Source: an uncultured Clostridium sp. (GTDB lineage: Bacteria > Bacillota_I > Bacilli_A > RF39 > UBA660). From it: a stretch of DNA of 46,439 nt. Below the pieces are notes generated by a model that saw only the letters and a program-made list of their open reading frames with translations, made no database searches and was not told the origin of the DNA. Position numbers and translations under genes: made by a program. The stretch lies in assembly GCA_947427095.1 (NCBI GenBank), contig CANEGO010000011.1, positions 1-46,439 on the forward strand. Reading direction: 5' to 3'. Positions 7,306-15,813 of the stretch are shown here, in pieces. Numbering within the stretch: the first letter of the stretch is position 1; each line of letters begins with the position of its first letter.

Positions 7306-9465
7306 GTGAATGAAAATATTGTTAAAGAAATAAGTTTAGAAATAAATGTAGATGAATGGCAAATTAAAGCAACTCTTGAAATGTTAGAAGAAGGGAGCAC
7401 CATTCCGTTTATTGCAAGATATAGAAAAGAAAAAACAGGAGCTCTTACTGAGGAACAAATAAAAGTAATTGGTGATGCATATGAATACCAAGTTAATCTT
7501 TTAAAAAGAAAAGAAGATGTTATAAGATTAATTGATGAAAAAGGACTTTTAACTGATGAACTAAAAGAACAAATAATGAAGTGTACAAAACTAGTTGAAG
7601 TAGAAGACCTTTATAGACCATATAAAGAAAAGAAGAAAACTAAGGCTACAGAAGCTATTAAAAACGGTTTAGAACCACTAGCTAAGATGATAATGTCATG
7701 TCCAACGAGTGGTGATATAACATCTATGGCAAGTAAGTTTTTAAATGAAGTAATAACTGATACAAGTAAGGCTATAGAAGGAGCAAAATACATAATTGCA
7801 GAGTGGATTTCTGATAATGCAGCATTTAGAAAATACATTAGAAATAACATGTATAAATTTGGCGTATTAGAAACTAAATTAAAGAAAAATGCTAATGATG
7901 AAAATAAGACTTATGAGATGTATTATGATTATAATGAAGCTGTAAGCAAGATAAAACCTCATAGAATCTTAGCCATAAATCGTGCTGAAAAAGAAGGCGT
8001 TATATCTGTTAAAATAGATATAGAAAACGCTAAAATAATAGAGTTTTTAGAAAGAAAAAATATAAAAAATAATAATAGCTTTTGCGCGGTATACATAAAA
8101 GAAGCAATTGAAGATAGTTATAAAAGATTAATTTTTCCATCGGTTGAAAGGGAAATAAGAAGTGACTTAACCGAGAAGGGTGAAGCGGCTGCTATAGATA
8201 ACTTTGGTAAAAATTTGGAAAGCTTACTTCTTACTCCACCTATGAAAGAAAAAGTTGTTTTAGCCTTTGATCCTGGATTCGTTAATGGTTGTAAGCTTGC
8301 AATTATTGATAAAACGGGAAAGTATTTAGATAGTACTGTTATAAAGCCATTTTTAAATAACGTATCAGAAGATAGAGTAAATAAATGTAAATTAGAAGTT
8401 GCGGCTTTAATAAAAAAATACAACGTAGATATAATTGCAATTGGAAATGGAACCGCATCACGTGAATCAGAGAAGTTTTGTGCTGATATGATAAAAGAAT
8501 TTAACATGCCATGTAAATATGTAATAGTATCAGAGGCTGGAGCATCAATTTATAGTGCAAGTAAAATAGCAATAGAAGAATTTCCTGATTTGGCAGTTGA
8601 AAAAAGAAGCGCGGTATCAATTGGAAGGAGACTTCAAGATCCATTATCGGAACTTGTTAAAGTGCCACCAGAAGGAATAGGTGTTGGTTTATATCAGCAT
8701 GATGTGGCAGTCAAAAAATTATCAGAAAGTTTAGACTTCGTTGTATCAAAAACGGTTAATAGTGTAGGGGTAAACGTAAATACGGCATCGGCTTCACTTT
8801 TGAAATATGTATCAGGTATTAAGAAAAACAACATTGAAAAATTAATAAACTATAGAGAAGAACATGGTAGAATAAATTCTAGAGATGAAATAAAGAAAAA
8901 GAAACTATTAACTGATAAAGTTTATGAACAAGCAATTGGATTTTTAAGAATTACCGAAGGTACTAGCATATTAGATGAAACTGGTATTCACCCAGAAAGT
9001 TATGATGTTACTTTAAAATTACTTGATGAATTAGGTTTTACTTTAAAAGATGTTGGAACTGATAATTTAATAAATAGTTTAAATAAAATTGACATAAATA
9101 ACTACGCTTCTAAATTAAATACGGATACTTATACATTAGAAGATGTAATAAGTAGTTTAAAAAAACCAAATAGGGATCCAAGGGATGAAATGCCTCAACC
9201 AATATTAAAAAGTGACGTTTTAAACATTGAAGATTTAAAAGTGGGTATGAAGCTTCAAGGAACAGTTAGAAACGTAGTTGATTTTGGTGCTTTTATCGAT
9301 ATTGGACTTCATAATGATGGGTTAGTTCATATTTCTAAAATATCAAAAGATTATATAAAACATCCGTCAGATGTTTTATCTGTTGGTGATATAGTTGATT
9401 GTTATGTTGAAGAAATATTTAAGGATAAGGAAAAGGTTTCTTTGAGTTTAATTAAGCCTATTTAA
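7306..9465 (+). CDS. tex: Tex family S1 RNA-binding transcription accessory protein
   Basis: Encodes about 719 residues, full length for Tex. GTG 7306 lies nine bases after GGAGG; ATG 7300 is too close to that site. In order: N-terminal Tex domain (GSTIPFIARYRKEKTGALTE), YqgF/RuvX-like domain near 325-450 (VLAFDPGFVNGCKLAI), helix-hairpin-helix segment near 490-560 and C-terminal S1 domain from about 650 (GMKLQGTVRNVVDFGAFIDI). Tex is a cytoplasmic nucleic-acid-binding protein linked to transcription fidelity and expression of certain toxins. It stands alone between terminators. Confidence 0.93.
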   Translation: MNENIVKEISLEINVDEWQIKATLEMLEEGSTIPFIARYRKEKTGALTEEQIKVIGDAYEYQVNLLKRKEDVIRLIDEKGLLTDELKEQIMKCTKLVEVEDLYRPYKEKKKTKATEAIKNGLEPLAKMIMSCPTSGDITSMASKFLNEVITDTSKAIEGAKYIIAEWISDNAAFRKYIRNNMYKFGVLETKLKKNANDENKTYEMYYDYNEAVSKIKPHRILAINRAEKEGVISVKIDIENAKIIEFLERKNIKNNNSFCAVYIKEAIEDSYKRLIFPSVEREIRSDLTEKGEAAAIDNFGKNLESLLLTPPMKEKVVLAFDPGFVNGCKLAIIDKTGKYLDSTVIKPFLNNVSEDRVNKCKLEVAALIKKYNVDIIAIGNGTASRESEKFCADMIKEFNMPCKYVIVSEAGASIYSASKIAIEEFPDLAVEKRSAVSIGRRLQDPLSELVKVPPEGIGVGLYQHDVAVKKLSESLDFVVSKTVNSVGVNVNTASASLLKYVSGIKKNNIEKLINYREEHGRINSRDEIKKKKLLTDKVYEQAIGFLRITEGTSILDETGIHPESYDVTLKLLDELGFTLKDVGTDNLINSLNKIDINNYASKLNTDTYTLEDVISSLKKPNRDPRDEMPQPILKSDVLNIEDLKVGMKLQGTVRNVVDFGAFIDIGLHNDGLVHISKISKDYIKHPSDVLSVGDIVDCYVEEIFKDKEKVSLSLIKPI

Positions 9466-9547
9466 TTATTCTTTTTTAAATTTATATATGACAATAAAGT
9501 TGACTTTTTTCAGTAATGTAGTATTATAATTGCTACGAGGGATTAAA

Positions 9548-10579
9548 ATGAAAAATGGTGAAAGAAAATTGACTGGAATAAAGCAAATTATAAATGATTT
9601 TAGAAGTGTTATAACTAAAAATATTGAAGATTGTAATCAAGTGTTTTTAATTGCTCATGAAAACCCGGATTTTGATGCTATTGCCTCACTTGGTGCGATG
9701 GCCTTAATTTGTAAAAAACACAAAAAAGCGCCTTACATAATAATAGATGATAAACTTGATGATTTATCTGATGAAATAAACGAGATGATTGATAAAATAA
9801 AAGAAAAATTTATTGTCATATCGGTTGAAGATTATGAAAATAATGTGACTGACAATGATCTTTTAATAGCAGTAGATGTTAATAAAGATTTTAGGACTGC
9901 GTTATCCGGTAAATATAAGCAATTTAAGAATATAATAATAATAGATCATCACTCAGAGGATGAAAATACTATTAAAACGAAAAATAAACTAATACAGCTT
10001 GATGTTTCAAGTTGTAGCGAGATAATGTATTATTTGCTTAATCAGTATAAAATAACATCAAGTGATCTTTCATATTATACTTTTTTGTTGGCCGGTATTT
10101 ATCTTGATACCAATAAACTTAGTAAAAATAAATTTTCAAGTACTCTTGATGCGGTGAGTGGCCTTATTAATCGTGGTGCTGATCAATCAAAAGTTGATGA
10201 TTTTTTTGCTCTCGATTTTGAAAGTGACCGTAGGGTTCACTCGCTTGTAAACCGAATGATTCCTGTTACAACAACGGTACTTGTATCAGTTTGTGATGAT
10301 GGTGAATTTACAAAAGAGGAAATAGCTAAAGCCGCGGACTATTCTTTAAATTATAAATGCGATGGTACTATAATTGTTGCTAAAATGAAGGATGGCAGTT
10401 TCGGAGTTAGTGCTCGTGGCAAGGGTATTGATAGACTAGGGATAGATAATATAATGCTTATTTTAAATGGTGGTGGAGGAAATAGTGTTAATGCGTCATG
10501 CCCACCAATTTTTAAAGATGCAGAAGAATTAAAGAAGGATATCGTTGATATTCTTAGACTTAGAAAGTTAAATAAATAG
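9548..10579 (+). CDS. DHH/DHHA1 phosphoesterase, GdpP-type catalytic half (likely c-di-AMP or short-oligo phosphodiesterase)
   Basis: Encodes 343 residues from ATG 9548, behind GAGGGATTAAA. The DHH domain shows HENPDFDAIAS near the N-terminus, DVNKDF and the DHH motif itself in IIIDHHSEDE; the DHHA1 end carries LNGGGGNSVNAS. This matches the DHH-DHHA1 half of GdpP. The transmembrane, PAS and degenerate GGDEF domains of GdpP are absent, so it resembles DhhP/NrnA-like soluble enzymes that cleave cyclic di-AMP, pApA or nanoRNA. Which substrate is used cannot be told here. A TTGACT/TATAAT promoter precedes it and a weak terminator follows. Confidence 0.82.
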   Translation: MKNGERKLTGIKQIINDFRSVITKNIEDCNQVFLIAHENPDFDAIASLGAMALICKKHKKAPYIIIDDKLDDLSDEINEMIDKIKEKFIVISVEDYENNVTDNDLLIAVDVNKDFRTALSGKYKQFKNIIIIDHHSEDENTIKTKNKLIQLDVSSCSEIMYYLLNQYKITSSDLSYYTFLLAGIYLDTNKLSKNKFSSTLDAVSGLINRGADQSKVDDFFALDFESDRRVHSLVNRMIPVTTTVLVSVCDDGEFTKEEIAKAADYSLNYKCDGTIIVAKMKDGSFGVSARGKGIDRLGIDNIMLILNGGGGNSVNASCPPIFKDAEELKKDIVDILRLRKLNK

Positions 10580-10600
10580 GAGTAAGTAATTGCTCTTTTT
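10580..10600 (+). terminator. Short terminator hairpin
   Basis: GAGTAA (10580-10585), loop GTAA and TTGCTC (10590-10595) are followed by five T. The stem is short and includes one T-G pair. Confidence 0.6.
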
Positions 10601-10613
10601 ATTTTGCACTATT

Positions 10614-10649
10614 TAGTACTTGACAATACAAAGTACTAGGTGTTATTAT
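10614..10649 (+). promoter_or_regulatory. padR promoter with overlapping palindromic operator
   Basis: TAGTACTT (10614-10621) and AAGTACTA (10631-10638) form a perfect inverted repeat with a nine-base spacer. It covers the -35 box TTGACA (10620-10625); the -10 TATTAT is at 10644-10649. A PadR dimer bound here would block RNA polymerase, consistent with the autorepression usual in this family. Confidence 0.75.
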
Positions 10650-10669
10650 ATGAATGTGAGGTGATTACT

Positions 10670-10993
10670 ATTAATACCCAGTTTAAAAAAGGAGTTCTAG
10701 AACTCCTTGTACTTCTACTAGTAGAAGATGAAGATAAATATGGTTATGAACTTGTTGAAGCGGTTTCTAAAATAGTTGATGTTAACGAAGGAACTATTTA
10801 TCCAATACTTAAAAGGTTAACTAACGAAACTTATTTTGAAACATATTTAAAAGAGTCAACCGAAGGTCCGCCTAGAAAATATTATCACTTAACTGTCTTA
10901 GGAAAAGAAAGAAAGGATAAACTGCTAGCTGAGTGGACAAGATTTAATGAAAGCGTAAGTAAATTCATAAAGGAGAGTGGACGAAGTGAATAA
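10670..10993 (+). CDS. PadR family transcriptional repressor
   Basis: Encodes 107 residues when started at ATT 10670, which gives Asn-Thr-Gln-Phe-Lys-Lys-Gly, the family's standard N-terminus, five bases after GAGGTGA. The only upstream in-frame GTG (10640) lies between the promoter boxes, so it cannot be the start of mRNA from that promoter. The winged helix is obvious: YGYELVEAVSK and GTIYPILKRL. It acts as a dimeric repressor and probably controls itself and the downstream DUF1700 gene, which overlaps its stop codon. ATT is a rare start codon and may keep the protein level low. Confidence 0.85.
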   Translation: MNTQFKKGVLELLVLLLVEDEDKYGYELVEAVSKIVDVNEGTIYPILKRLTNETYFETYLKESTEGPPRKYYHLTVLGKERKDKLLAEWTRFNESVSKFIKESGRSE

Positions 10994-12416
10994 GAAAGTT
11001 TTTTTAGAGAAGTTGAAGAAAAAACTTAAAATATTAAAGGAAGATGAATTAGATGATATCATTGAAGAATATGAAGACCATATAAATGAAAAGATATCTT
11101 CTGGTAAAACAGAAGAAGAAGCGGTAAAAGATTTTGGTAATTTTGATGAATTAGTAAAAGAAATCCTATCGGCTTATAAAATAAATGAGGACTATGATAA
11201 ACCAACAAAAGAAAAGAACGTGGTAGCGGATTTTATTGATACTTGTGTTTCTTTTGTTAAAGATTTAGCTAGAAACTTAGGTAATAGAGGAGCCGATGAC
11301 ATAATTAAGTTTATAATAGAATTTGTTGTTTTAATATTATTTATCGCAATATTAAAATTACCTGTTTTATTTGTAGAAGAAGCGGGGGAATGGTTGTTTG
11401 AAAGGCTTGTATCTCCTTTTGGGTATGCTCTTGCAAAAATATGGAAATACATGATTGAAATAATGTATCTTATTTTAGCCATAGTTGGAATTGTTAACTT
11501 TGTAAAAAAAAGATACATGGAAGGTGAAAACGTGGAAGAAAAAGAATTAATAAAAAAAGAAAGCATAAGTAAAAACAATACTAAGACGATTGAAAAGCAA
11601 AAAAACGTAAAAAAAGAGAAAAAGGAAGGTAATGGTACGTTTGCAAAGGTCTTAATTACGATAATAAAGGTGTTTTTAGTATTTGTGTTAGTGCCTGCAA
11701 TCTTTAGCTTTTTAGGAGCATTCGTTTGCATAGTAATAGGAATTGTATTATTGGCACAAGGGTTACCGTATTTTGGAATATTCCTATGCGGGTTAACTTA
11801 TATTAGCTTAAATTATATATTTATTGATTTATGTTTTAGGTTTATTTTTAATAAAAAGTTAAATGCAAAAGTGCTACTTGTAAGTGTAATTACTAGTGTT
11901 GCGTTATTTGCGATAGGAATAGGACTATCATTTTATGAAGTAGTTAATACAACATATGTTGATGGTGTACCTGATGGATATATGAAAATAACCAAAGAAA
12001 AAAGAGAAACTTATAGTGAAAATACAAAACTAACGTGTAAAGATTTATATCATGGAAATTGTTCTTATGAAATAGATGATACTTTAGGTGATGATATAGT
12101 TGCAACCGTAACTTATTATGACTTTAACAAAGATTTTGATATTACTGATGATTTAGAATATAAAAGAAAAGAAAATGAAGAATATTCAATAAAAGAAATT
12201 TATGATTTGGTAATAAATAATTTAAAGAAAAGAAAACTATATAATTATAATAAGTTATCAGAAATAGATGTTAAGATAAAAGTTAGCAGTGAAGTAAAAG
12301 ATAAAATAAGAGAAAATAATAAAAAAGAGTGCAAAGACTACGACGTGTGTGATTGTAGTGTTTATGGTTGTAATTATTATAACGTAGATGAAGATGATGA
12401 TTGGTACGATGAATAA
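10986..12416 (+). CDS. HAAS/DUF1700 domain membrane protein paired with PadR
   Basis: Encodes 476 residues from GTG 10986; AAGGAG lies ten bases upstream, whereas the GTG at 10977 touches it. Residues 1-65 form the helical HAAS (DUF1700) domain with DELDDIIEEYEDHI and DFGNFDELVKEI. Two membrane segments follow (about 108-125 and 155-172), then a lysine-rich linker, two to four more membrane helices (225-320) and an outward tail ending in a Cys-rich acidic stretch. HAAS proteins bind or are controlled by PadR partners and often sense envelope stress. The overlap with padR supports that pairing. A strong terminator follows. Confidence 0.75.
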   Translation: MNKKVFLEKLKKKLKILKEDELDDIIEEYEDHINEKISSGKTEEEAVKDFGNFDELVKEILSAYKINEDYDKPTKEKNVVADFIDTCVSFVKDLARNLGNRGADDIIKFIIEFVVLILFIAILKLPVLFVEEAGEWLFERLVSPFGYALAKIWKYMIEIMYLILAIVGIVNFVKKRYMEGENVEEKELIKKESISKNNTKTIEKQKNVKKEKKEGNGTFAKVLITIIKVFLVFVLVPAIFSFLGAFVCIVIGIVLLAQGLPYFGIFLCGLTYISLNYIFIDLCFRFIFNKKLNAKVLLVSVITSVALFAIGIGLSFYEVVNTTYVDGVPDGYMKITKEKRETYSENTKLTCKDLYHGNCSYEIDDTLGDDIVATVTYYDFNKDFDITDDLEYKRKENEEYSIKEIYDLVINNLKKRKLYNYNKLSEIDVKIKVSSEVKDKIRENNKKECKDYDVCDCSVYGCNYYNVDEDDDWYDE

Positions 12417-12440
12417 GATTAGAAATTTTTCTAATCTTAT
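12415..12440 (+). terminator. Rho-independent terminator, possibly bidirectional
   Basis: AAGATTAGAA (12415-12424) pairs with TTCTAATCTT (12429-12438). It overlaps the stop of the DUF1700 gene. Confidence 0.8.
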
Positions 12441-12489
12441 TTAATTTGTGCTATAATTGGTTTATAGTAAGTAAGAAAGGAAATATATT

Positions 12490-12984
12490 ATGAAACAAGA
12501 TGTAGTAAACGCAATTATAGAAATACCTTTTAGATCTAGAAATAAATATGAAGTGGACCATGAAACAGGTAAAATTAAGTTGGACAGGGTTTTATATTCT
12601 GCGATGGGTTATCCGGCTGAATATGGGTTTTTGGAAAATACTTTAGCGCTTGATGGTGATCCTCTTGATATTTTAGTTATTGGAACCGAACCAACTTATC
12701 CAGGATGCGTAGTTCCAGCAAGGGTAATAGGATATTTAGAAGCAGTTGATAATGGTTTTGAAGATTATAAACTAATATCGGTTGTAGATGTTGACCCAAG
12801 ATATAATGAGGTGCAAACTTTAGAAGATTTATCTCCTTTTATATTAGATGAGATTAAAAATTTTTTTGAAAACTATAAAACACTTCAAAAGGTTGAAGTT
12901 AAGGTAGGAGGCTATCATAATAAAGAAGAGGCTTTAGCGTTAATTGAAGTTTGCAAGAAAAGATACGAGGAAAACGGAGAATAA
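12490..12984 (+). CDS. ppa: Inorganic pyrophosphatase, family I
   Basis: Encodes 164 residues, typical for bacterial family I enzymes. The family signature is seen in the substrate pocket EIPFRSRNKYE, the YPAEYGFLENT segment and the metal-binding DGDPLDILVIG. It splits pyrophosphate made by nucleotide and tRNA synthesis, including that released by the NadD, NadE and CoaD enzymes encoded in this window. AAAGGA precedes the ATG. The downstream MBL gene begins right after its stop, so the two probably share a message. Confidence 0.93.
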   Translation: MKQDVVNAIIEIPFRSRNKYEVDHETGKIKLDRVLYSAMGYPAEYGFLENTLALDGDPLDILVIGTEPTYPGCVVPARVIGYLEAVDNGFEDYKLISVVDVDPRYNEVQTLEDLSPFILDEIKNFFENYKTLQKVEVKVGGYHNKEEALALIEVCKKRYEENGE

Positions 12985-12986
12985 GA

Positions 12987-13769
12987 GTGAAAAGGATAGG
13001 ATGGATATTAATTATAGTAATAATTCTTTTAATGGGTTCTTTAATAGTTTATAATTGTCTTGATAAAGAGGAAAAAGTGGAATCTAAGGAAAAAAAGACA
13101 ACTGATGTTGTGACGACAACAAAAAAGAAGGAGAAAAATGAAATGGATGGTATAACACTTAATTATCATGCGTCAATAAAAATAAAAAAGGAAGGTAAAG
13201 TAATTTATTTTGATCCTTTTAAAATAGATAATGTATCAAATGATGCAGATTATATATTTATTACTCACTCTCATTATGACCATTACTCTGAGGCAGATAT
13301 TAAAAAGGTTATGAAAGATGATACTAAATTCATCATAACTAGTGATTTACAAAGCAAGGTTATAAATCTTGGCGTTTCTAAAGAAAACGTAACGGTTGTT
13401 TATCCTAATGAAAATTATACAATTGATGAAATAAAGTTTGATACCATTCCGTCTTATAATACTAATAAAACATATCATAAAAAGTCTTATAACTGGGTTG
13501 GGTACAATATTAATGTTGGAGGCGTTAAGTATTACGTTGTTGGAGATAGCGATGTAACCGACGAATTTAAATCGGTTAAATGTGATGTTATATTTGTGCC
13601 AGTTGGTGGAACTTATACAATGACGGATATTGAAGCTGTCGAAGCTATAAATGAAATGAAACCTAAATATGCTGTCCCGATTCACTATGGTGAGGCTGGT
13701 TCTAAAGAAAATGCAGAAAACTTTGTAAAAAAAATAAATCAAAATATTAAGGGAGTTATATTAAAATGA
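12987..13769 (+). CDS. Membrane-anchored metallo-beta-lactamase-fold hydrolase (UlaG/YtkL-like)
   Basis: Encodes 260 residues from GTG 12987, eight bases after GGAGA. Residues 1-23 form a signal anchor. A Lys/Glu/Thr-rich linker follows, then the MBL domain: DYIFITHSHYDHYSEAD supplies the metal ligands, VVGDSDVTDEF the bridging acid and PIHYGEAGS the last histidine. The fold fits the UlaG-like (lactonase or phosphodiesterase) branch. Having the domain outside the membrane is unusual for UlaG-like enzymes. The stop overlaps the start of the next gene (ATGA). Confidence 0.75.
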   Translation: MKRIGWILIIVIILLMGSLIVYNCLDKEEKVESKEKKTTDVVTTTKKKEKNEMDGITLNYHASIKIKKEGKVIYFDPFKIDNVSNDADYIFITHSHYDHYSEADIKKVMKDDTKFIITSDLQSKVINLGVSKENVTVVYPNENYTIDEIKFDTIPSYNTNKTYHKKSYNWVGYNINVGGVKYYVVGDSDVTDEFKSVKCDVIFVPVGGTYTMTDIEAVEAINEMKPKYAVPIHYGEAGSKENAENFVKKINQNIKGVILK

Positions 13770-14461
13770 GAAATAAGTATAAGTTAAGAGCAAGCTATGT
13801 TCCTAATTTTGGATATCAATTTGAATTAGATGAAGGGACAATGGACGGTTTGAATTTTAGTATTGATGAAGATGATAATCTTACGTTGCATTATGGTGAT
13901 AGTACTTATCCTGATTATGAAGAAAATAAAAAACGAAGATTAACGGTAATTTATAATAACTTTTTTAAAAATTTATTACCGGACATTTCCATAGAGGAAC
14001 TAGAACGTGAAACATTACATATTGATGGTTTATTTGAAATGGTTGAAAATTATATCATCGATCGAGATATGTATGTTGGAATAGACAAGTTTGATATTTT
14101 GCTAGAAGAGAACCCTTATAGAACTTTTTATGATGAAGATACTGGTAAAATATCATATTATATTAAAGATTACCGTATAAAAGATGAAACAGGAATAGTA
14201 ATTTTACCTGACGGAACATTTTTCACATGTTTAAGTACTAAGTTTACAAATCTTGATGAAAAGCAAAAAGATTTAAGAAAGCAAATAATAAAAGAATTTA
14301 TATATGATGAATTAAAGGTGAAAATTGATTTTGGAAGAAAAGCAGATGGTAAACTTTTTTCAACAAAAACTCTTTATGAGAGAGCTTATTCTTCCTTATT
14401 GATTAATAAAAAGCAAACTTCATATAGCGATTCTGAAAAAAATTCAAAATTAAAAAAATAG
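13766..14461 (+). CDS. Unknown acidic protein coupled to MBL hydrolase
   Basis: Encodes 231 residues, rich in Asp, Glu, Tyr and Lys, without a signal peptide or membrane segment. It overlaps the preceding stop by four bases and is therefore translationally coupled to it. No motif or family is recognised. The C-terminus is a polar Ser/Lys tail. The context suggests a partner of the anchored hydrolase, but this is inference only. Confidence 0.55.
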   Translation: MRNKYKLRASYVPNFGYQFELDEGTMDGLNFSIDEDDNLTLHYGDSTYPDYEENKKRRLTVIYNNFFKNLLPDISIEELERETLHIDGLFEMVENYIIDRDMYVGIDKFDILLEENPYRTFYDEDTGKISYYIKDYRIKDETGIVILPDGTFFTCLSTKFTNLDEKQKDLRKQIIKEFIYDELKVKIDFGRKADGKLFSTKTLYERAYSSLLINKKQTSYSDSEKNSKLKK

Positions 14462-14498
14462 TTATATTTTTAATAAATTGAAGGATAGAAGTATTTTT

Positions 14499-14840
14499 AT
14501 GAAAATTAAACGAATTTTAAGAAATGGAACTTGGGTATTTTTTATAGCAATGGGAATACAGGCTTTAACATTTAAAATTCCATATGTAACAGTATTGGGT
14601 GCGTATTTTTTAATTACTAGTTTTATATTTTTTCCGTGGTTAGATAAAACGCTTAACTTAATAGGGATAAAACTTTCTAGTAAAAATAAGTGGTTTTTAG
14701 TAGTTATAAATCTTTTTGTTTCAGCTTATTTAATTAAATCGGATGAAACAAACTTTTATAAATGTATTTTACCAATAACCCTAATGATTTTAATATGGGT
14801 GATGACAATTTTTAATGTTAAAAGAAAACTTAATAAATAA
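14499..14840 (+). CDS. Small four-helix membrane protein, unknown
   Basis: Encodes 113 residues from ATG 14499; the in-frame TTG 14478 is less likely because AAGGAT lies after it. Four hydrophobic segments (about 13-30, 34-50, 60-75 and 85-105) with short loops fill nearly the whole protein. No family is recognised. It ends the operon begun by ppa; no clear terminator is seen before the NAD promoter. Confidence 0.55.
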   Translation: MKIKRILRNGTWVFFIAMGIQALTFKIPYVTVLGAYFLITSFIFFPWLDKTLNLIGIKLSSKNKWFLVVINLFVSAYLIKSDETNFYKCILPITLMILIWVMTIFNVKRKLNK

Positions 14841-14912
14841 AGAAAAAATAGGTGATGATATCTTTTTAAGATTCAGCACTTTTTAAAATTATAAAAAATA
14901 TTAAAAAAAGTG

Positions 14913-14941
14913 TTGACAAATTCGCATGTTATTAATATAAT
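14913..14941 (+). promoter_or_regulatory. Consensus promoter of the NAD operon
   Basis: TTGACA (14913-14918), a 17-base spacer and TATAAT (14936-14941) are a perfect sigma-A promoter. The start point is expected near 14948. The -10 box lies inside the first operator palindrome. Confidence 0.88.
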
Positions 14942-14952
14942 GTTAGTAACAG
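14926..14952 (+). promoter_or_regulatory. NAD operon operator 1
   Basis: ATGTTATTA (14926-14934), nine bases, then TAGTAACAG (14944-14952) form an inverted repeat with two mismatches. It encloses the -10 box, so occupancy would stop initiation. Arms and spacing equal those of operator 2. Confidence 0.75.
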
Positions 14953-14979
14953 ATGAGAAATCTGATAATTTTTTAAGTC

Positions 14980-15006
14980 ATGTTATTAATAAAATGATAA
15001 TAACAT
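14980..15006 (+). promoter_or_regulatory. NAD operon operator 2
   Basis: ATGTTATTA (14980-14988), nine bases, then TAATAACAT (14998-15006) form a perfect inverted repeat. It begins 54 bases after operator 1, about five helical turns, which suits cooperative binding. A second TATAAT (15006-15011) abuts it. The likely ligand is the NrtR-like protein at 22260-23090. Confidence 0.75.
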
Positions 15007-15045
15007 ATAATATGATAGGTATGAAAAAAAGGAGATGATGTTACT

Positions 15046-15102
15046 ATGATTAATTTAGTTAAGTGTAGCGTAATTAAAAAAGGTTCCCTGATATATTATT
15101 AA
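15046..15102 (+). CDS. Possible 18-residue leader peptide of the NAD operon
   Basis: AAAGGAG precedes ATG 15046 by 11 bases, and the frame ends at TAA 15100-15102. The peptide is Met-Ile-Asn-Leu-Val-Lys-Cys then a Lys/Ile/Tyr tail. It sits in the 275-base leader between the promoter and pncA. It might be a translated leader or a chance frame in AT-rich DNA; no attenuator hairpin with a T-run follows it. Confidence 0.3.
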   Translation: MINLVKCSVIKKGSLIYY

Positions 15103-15167
15103 ATAATTATGGAAAAACAATTTTTATTATTTTTGAAAATAATAAAAGAACTAGTTAGCTAACTAGA

Positions 15168-15194
15168 AAAAAATTTTAATTTATGATATTAACA
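15168..15194 (+). repeat. 27-bp repeat, copy 1, upstream of pncA
   Basis: This segment is identical to 15802-15828 except for one base. The second copy spans the stop codon of pncA, so this copy looks like the tail of a former duplicate of that junction. A perfect 16-bp palindrome (CTAGTTAG/CTAACTAG, 15151-15166) lies just before it. Confidence 0.6.
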
Positions 15195-15222
15195 GAAAGA
15201 TAAAAACAAAGGAGAGATAAAA

Positions 15223-15813
15223 ATGAAAAGAATAGAAGAAATTGAAAAAGCGTTAATCGTTGTTGATATGGTTAACGGATTCGTAAAGGAAGGAAATATG
15301 GCAACTCCTTATATGAAAGCTTTAATTCCGGTAATAGGAGAATTATTACAAGATTTTGAAAAAGATGAAGAAGGAATTATATTTATTAAAGAGTCACACG
15401 ATGAAAATTGTGCTGAATTTAATAAGTTTCCAGAACATTGTAAGGAGGGAACTTGGGAAGCAGAAATTATTGAAGAGTATGCACCATACGTTGATAATGC
15501 GTTAGTATTTAAAAAAAATACTACTATGTCAGTATTTGCGCCAGGTTTTATTGAAACACTTAGAAAAATGAAAAACCTAAAAAAGGTTATATTCGCAGGT
15601 GGTTGTACTGATATTTGTTCTATGGAAGCTGCGTTACCAACTATAAAATTCTTTGATAGTGAAAATAGAGATGTTGAAGTTATTTTTCCAATGAACGCAA
15701 ATGATACTTATGATGCACCAAATCACAATAGAGAAGAGTATAACGAAATGGCTTATAAATTTATGAAACAAGCTGGTATAAGTGTTGTAAAAAAATATAC
15801 TAAAAAATTTTAA
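15223..15813 (+). CDS. pncA: Nicotinamidase
   Basis: Encodes 196 residues of the isochorismatase-like fold. It deamidates nicotinamide to nicotinate, the first salvage step. The catalytic triad can be seen: Asp15 in IVVDMVNG, Lys97/98 in VFKKNTTMSV and Cys132 in GGCTDICS. Metal-site histidines are in KESHDEN and FPEHCKE. AAAGGAGAG lies before the ATG. First gene of the operon behind the two-operator promoter; pncB follows after 47 bases. Isochorismatases share the fold, but the NAD context settles the function. Confidence 0.9.
   Translation: MKRIEEIEKALIVVDMVNGFVKEGNMATPYMKALIPVIGELLQDFEKDEEGIIFIKESHDENCAEFNKFPEHCKEGTWEAEIIEEYAPYVDNALVFKKNTTMSVFAPGFIETLRKMKNLKKVIFAGGCTDICSMEAALPTIKFFDSENRDVEVIFPMNANDTYDAPNHNREEYNEMAYKFMKQAGISVVKKYTKKF

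Noticed and set aside
11192-11731. 179-codon open frame on the minus strand
   Set aside because: It lies wholly inside the DUF1700 gene, has no ribosome site and its composition is the complement of Lys/Glu-rich codons.
13347-13742. 131-codon minus-strand open frame
   Set aside because: It is a shadow of the metallo-beta-lactamase-fold gene, whose motifs are complete on the plus strand.
14841-15222. NAD-sensing riboswitch in front of pncA
   Set aside because: I found no recognisable NAD riboswitch core and no terminator or anti-ribosome-site switch; the palindromic operators explain regulation better.
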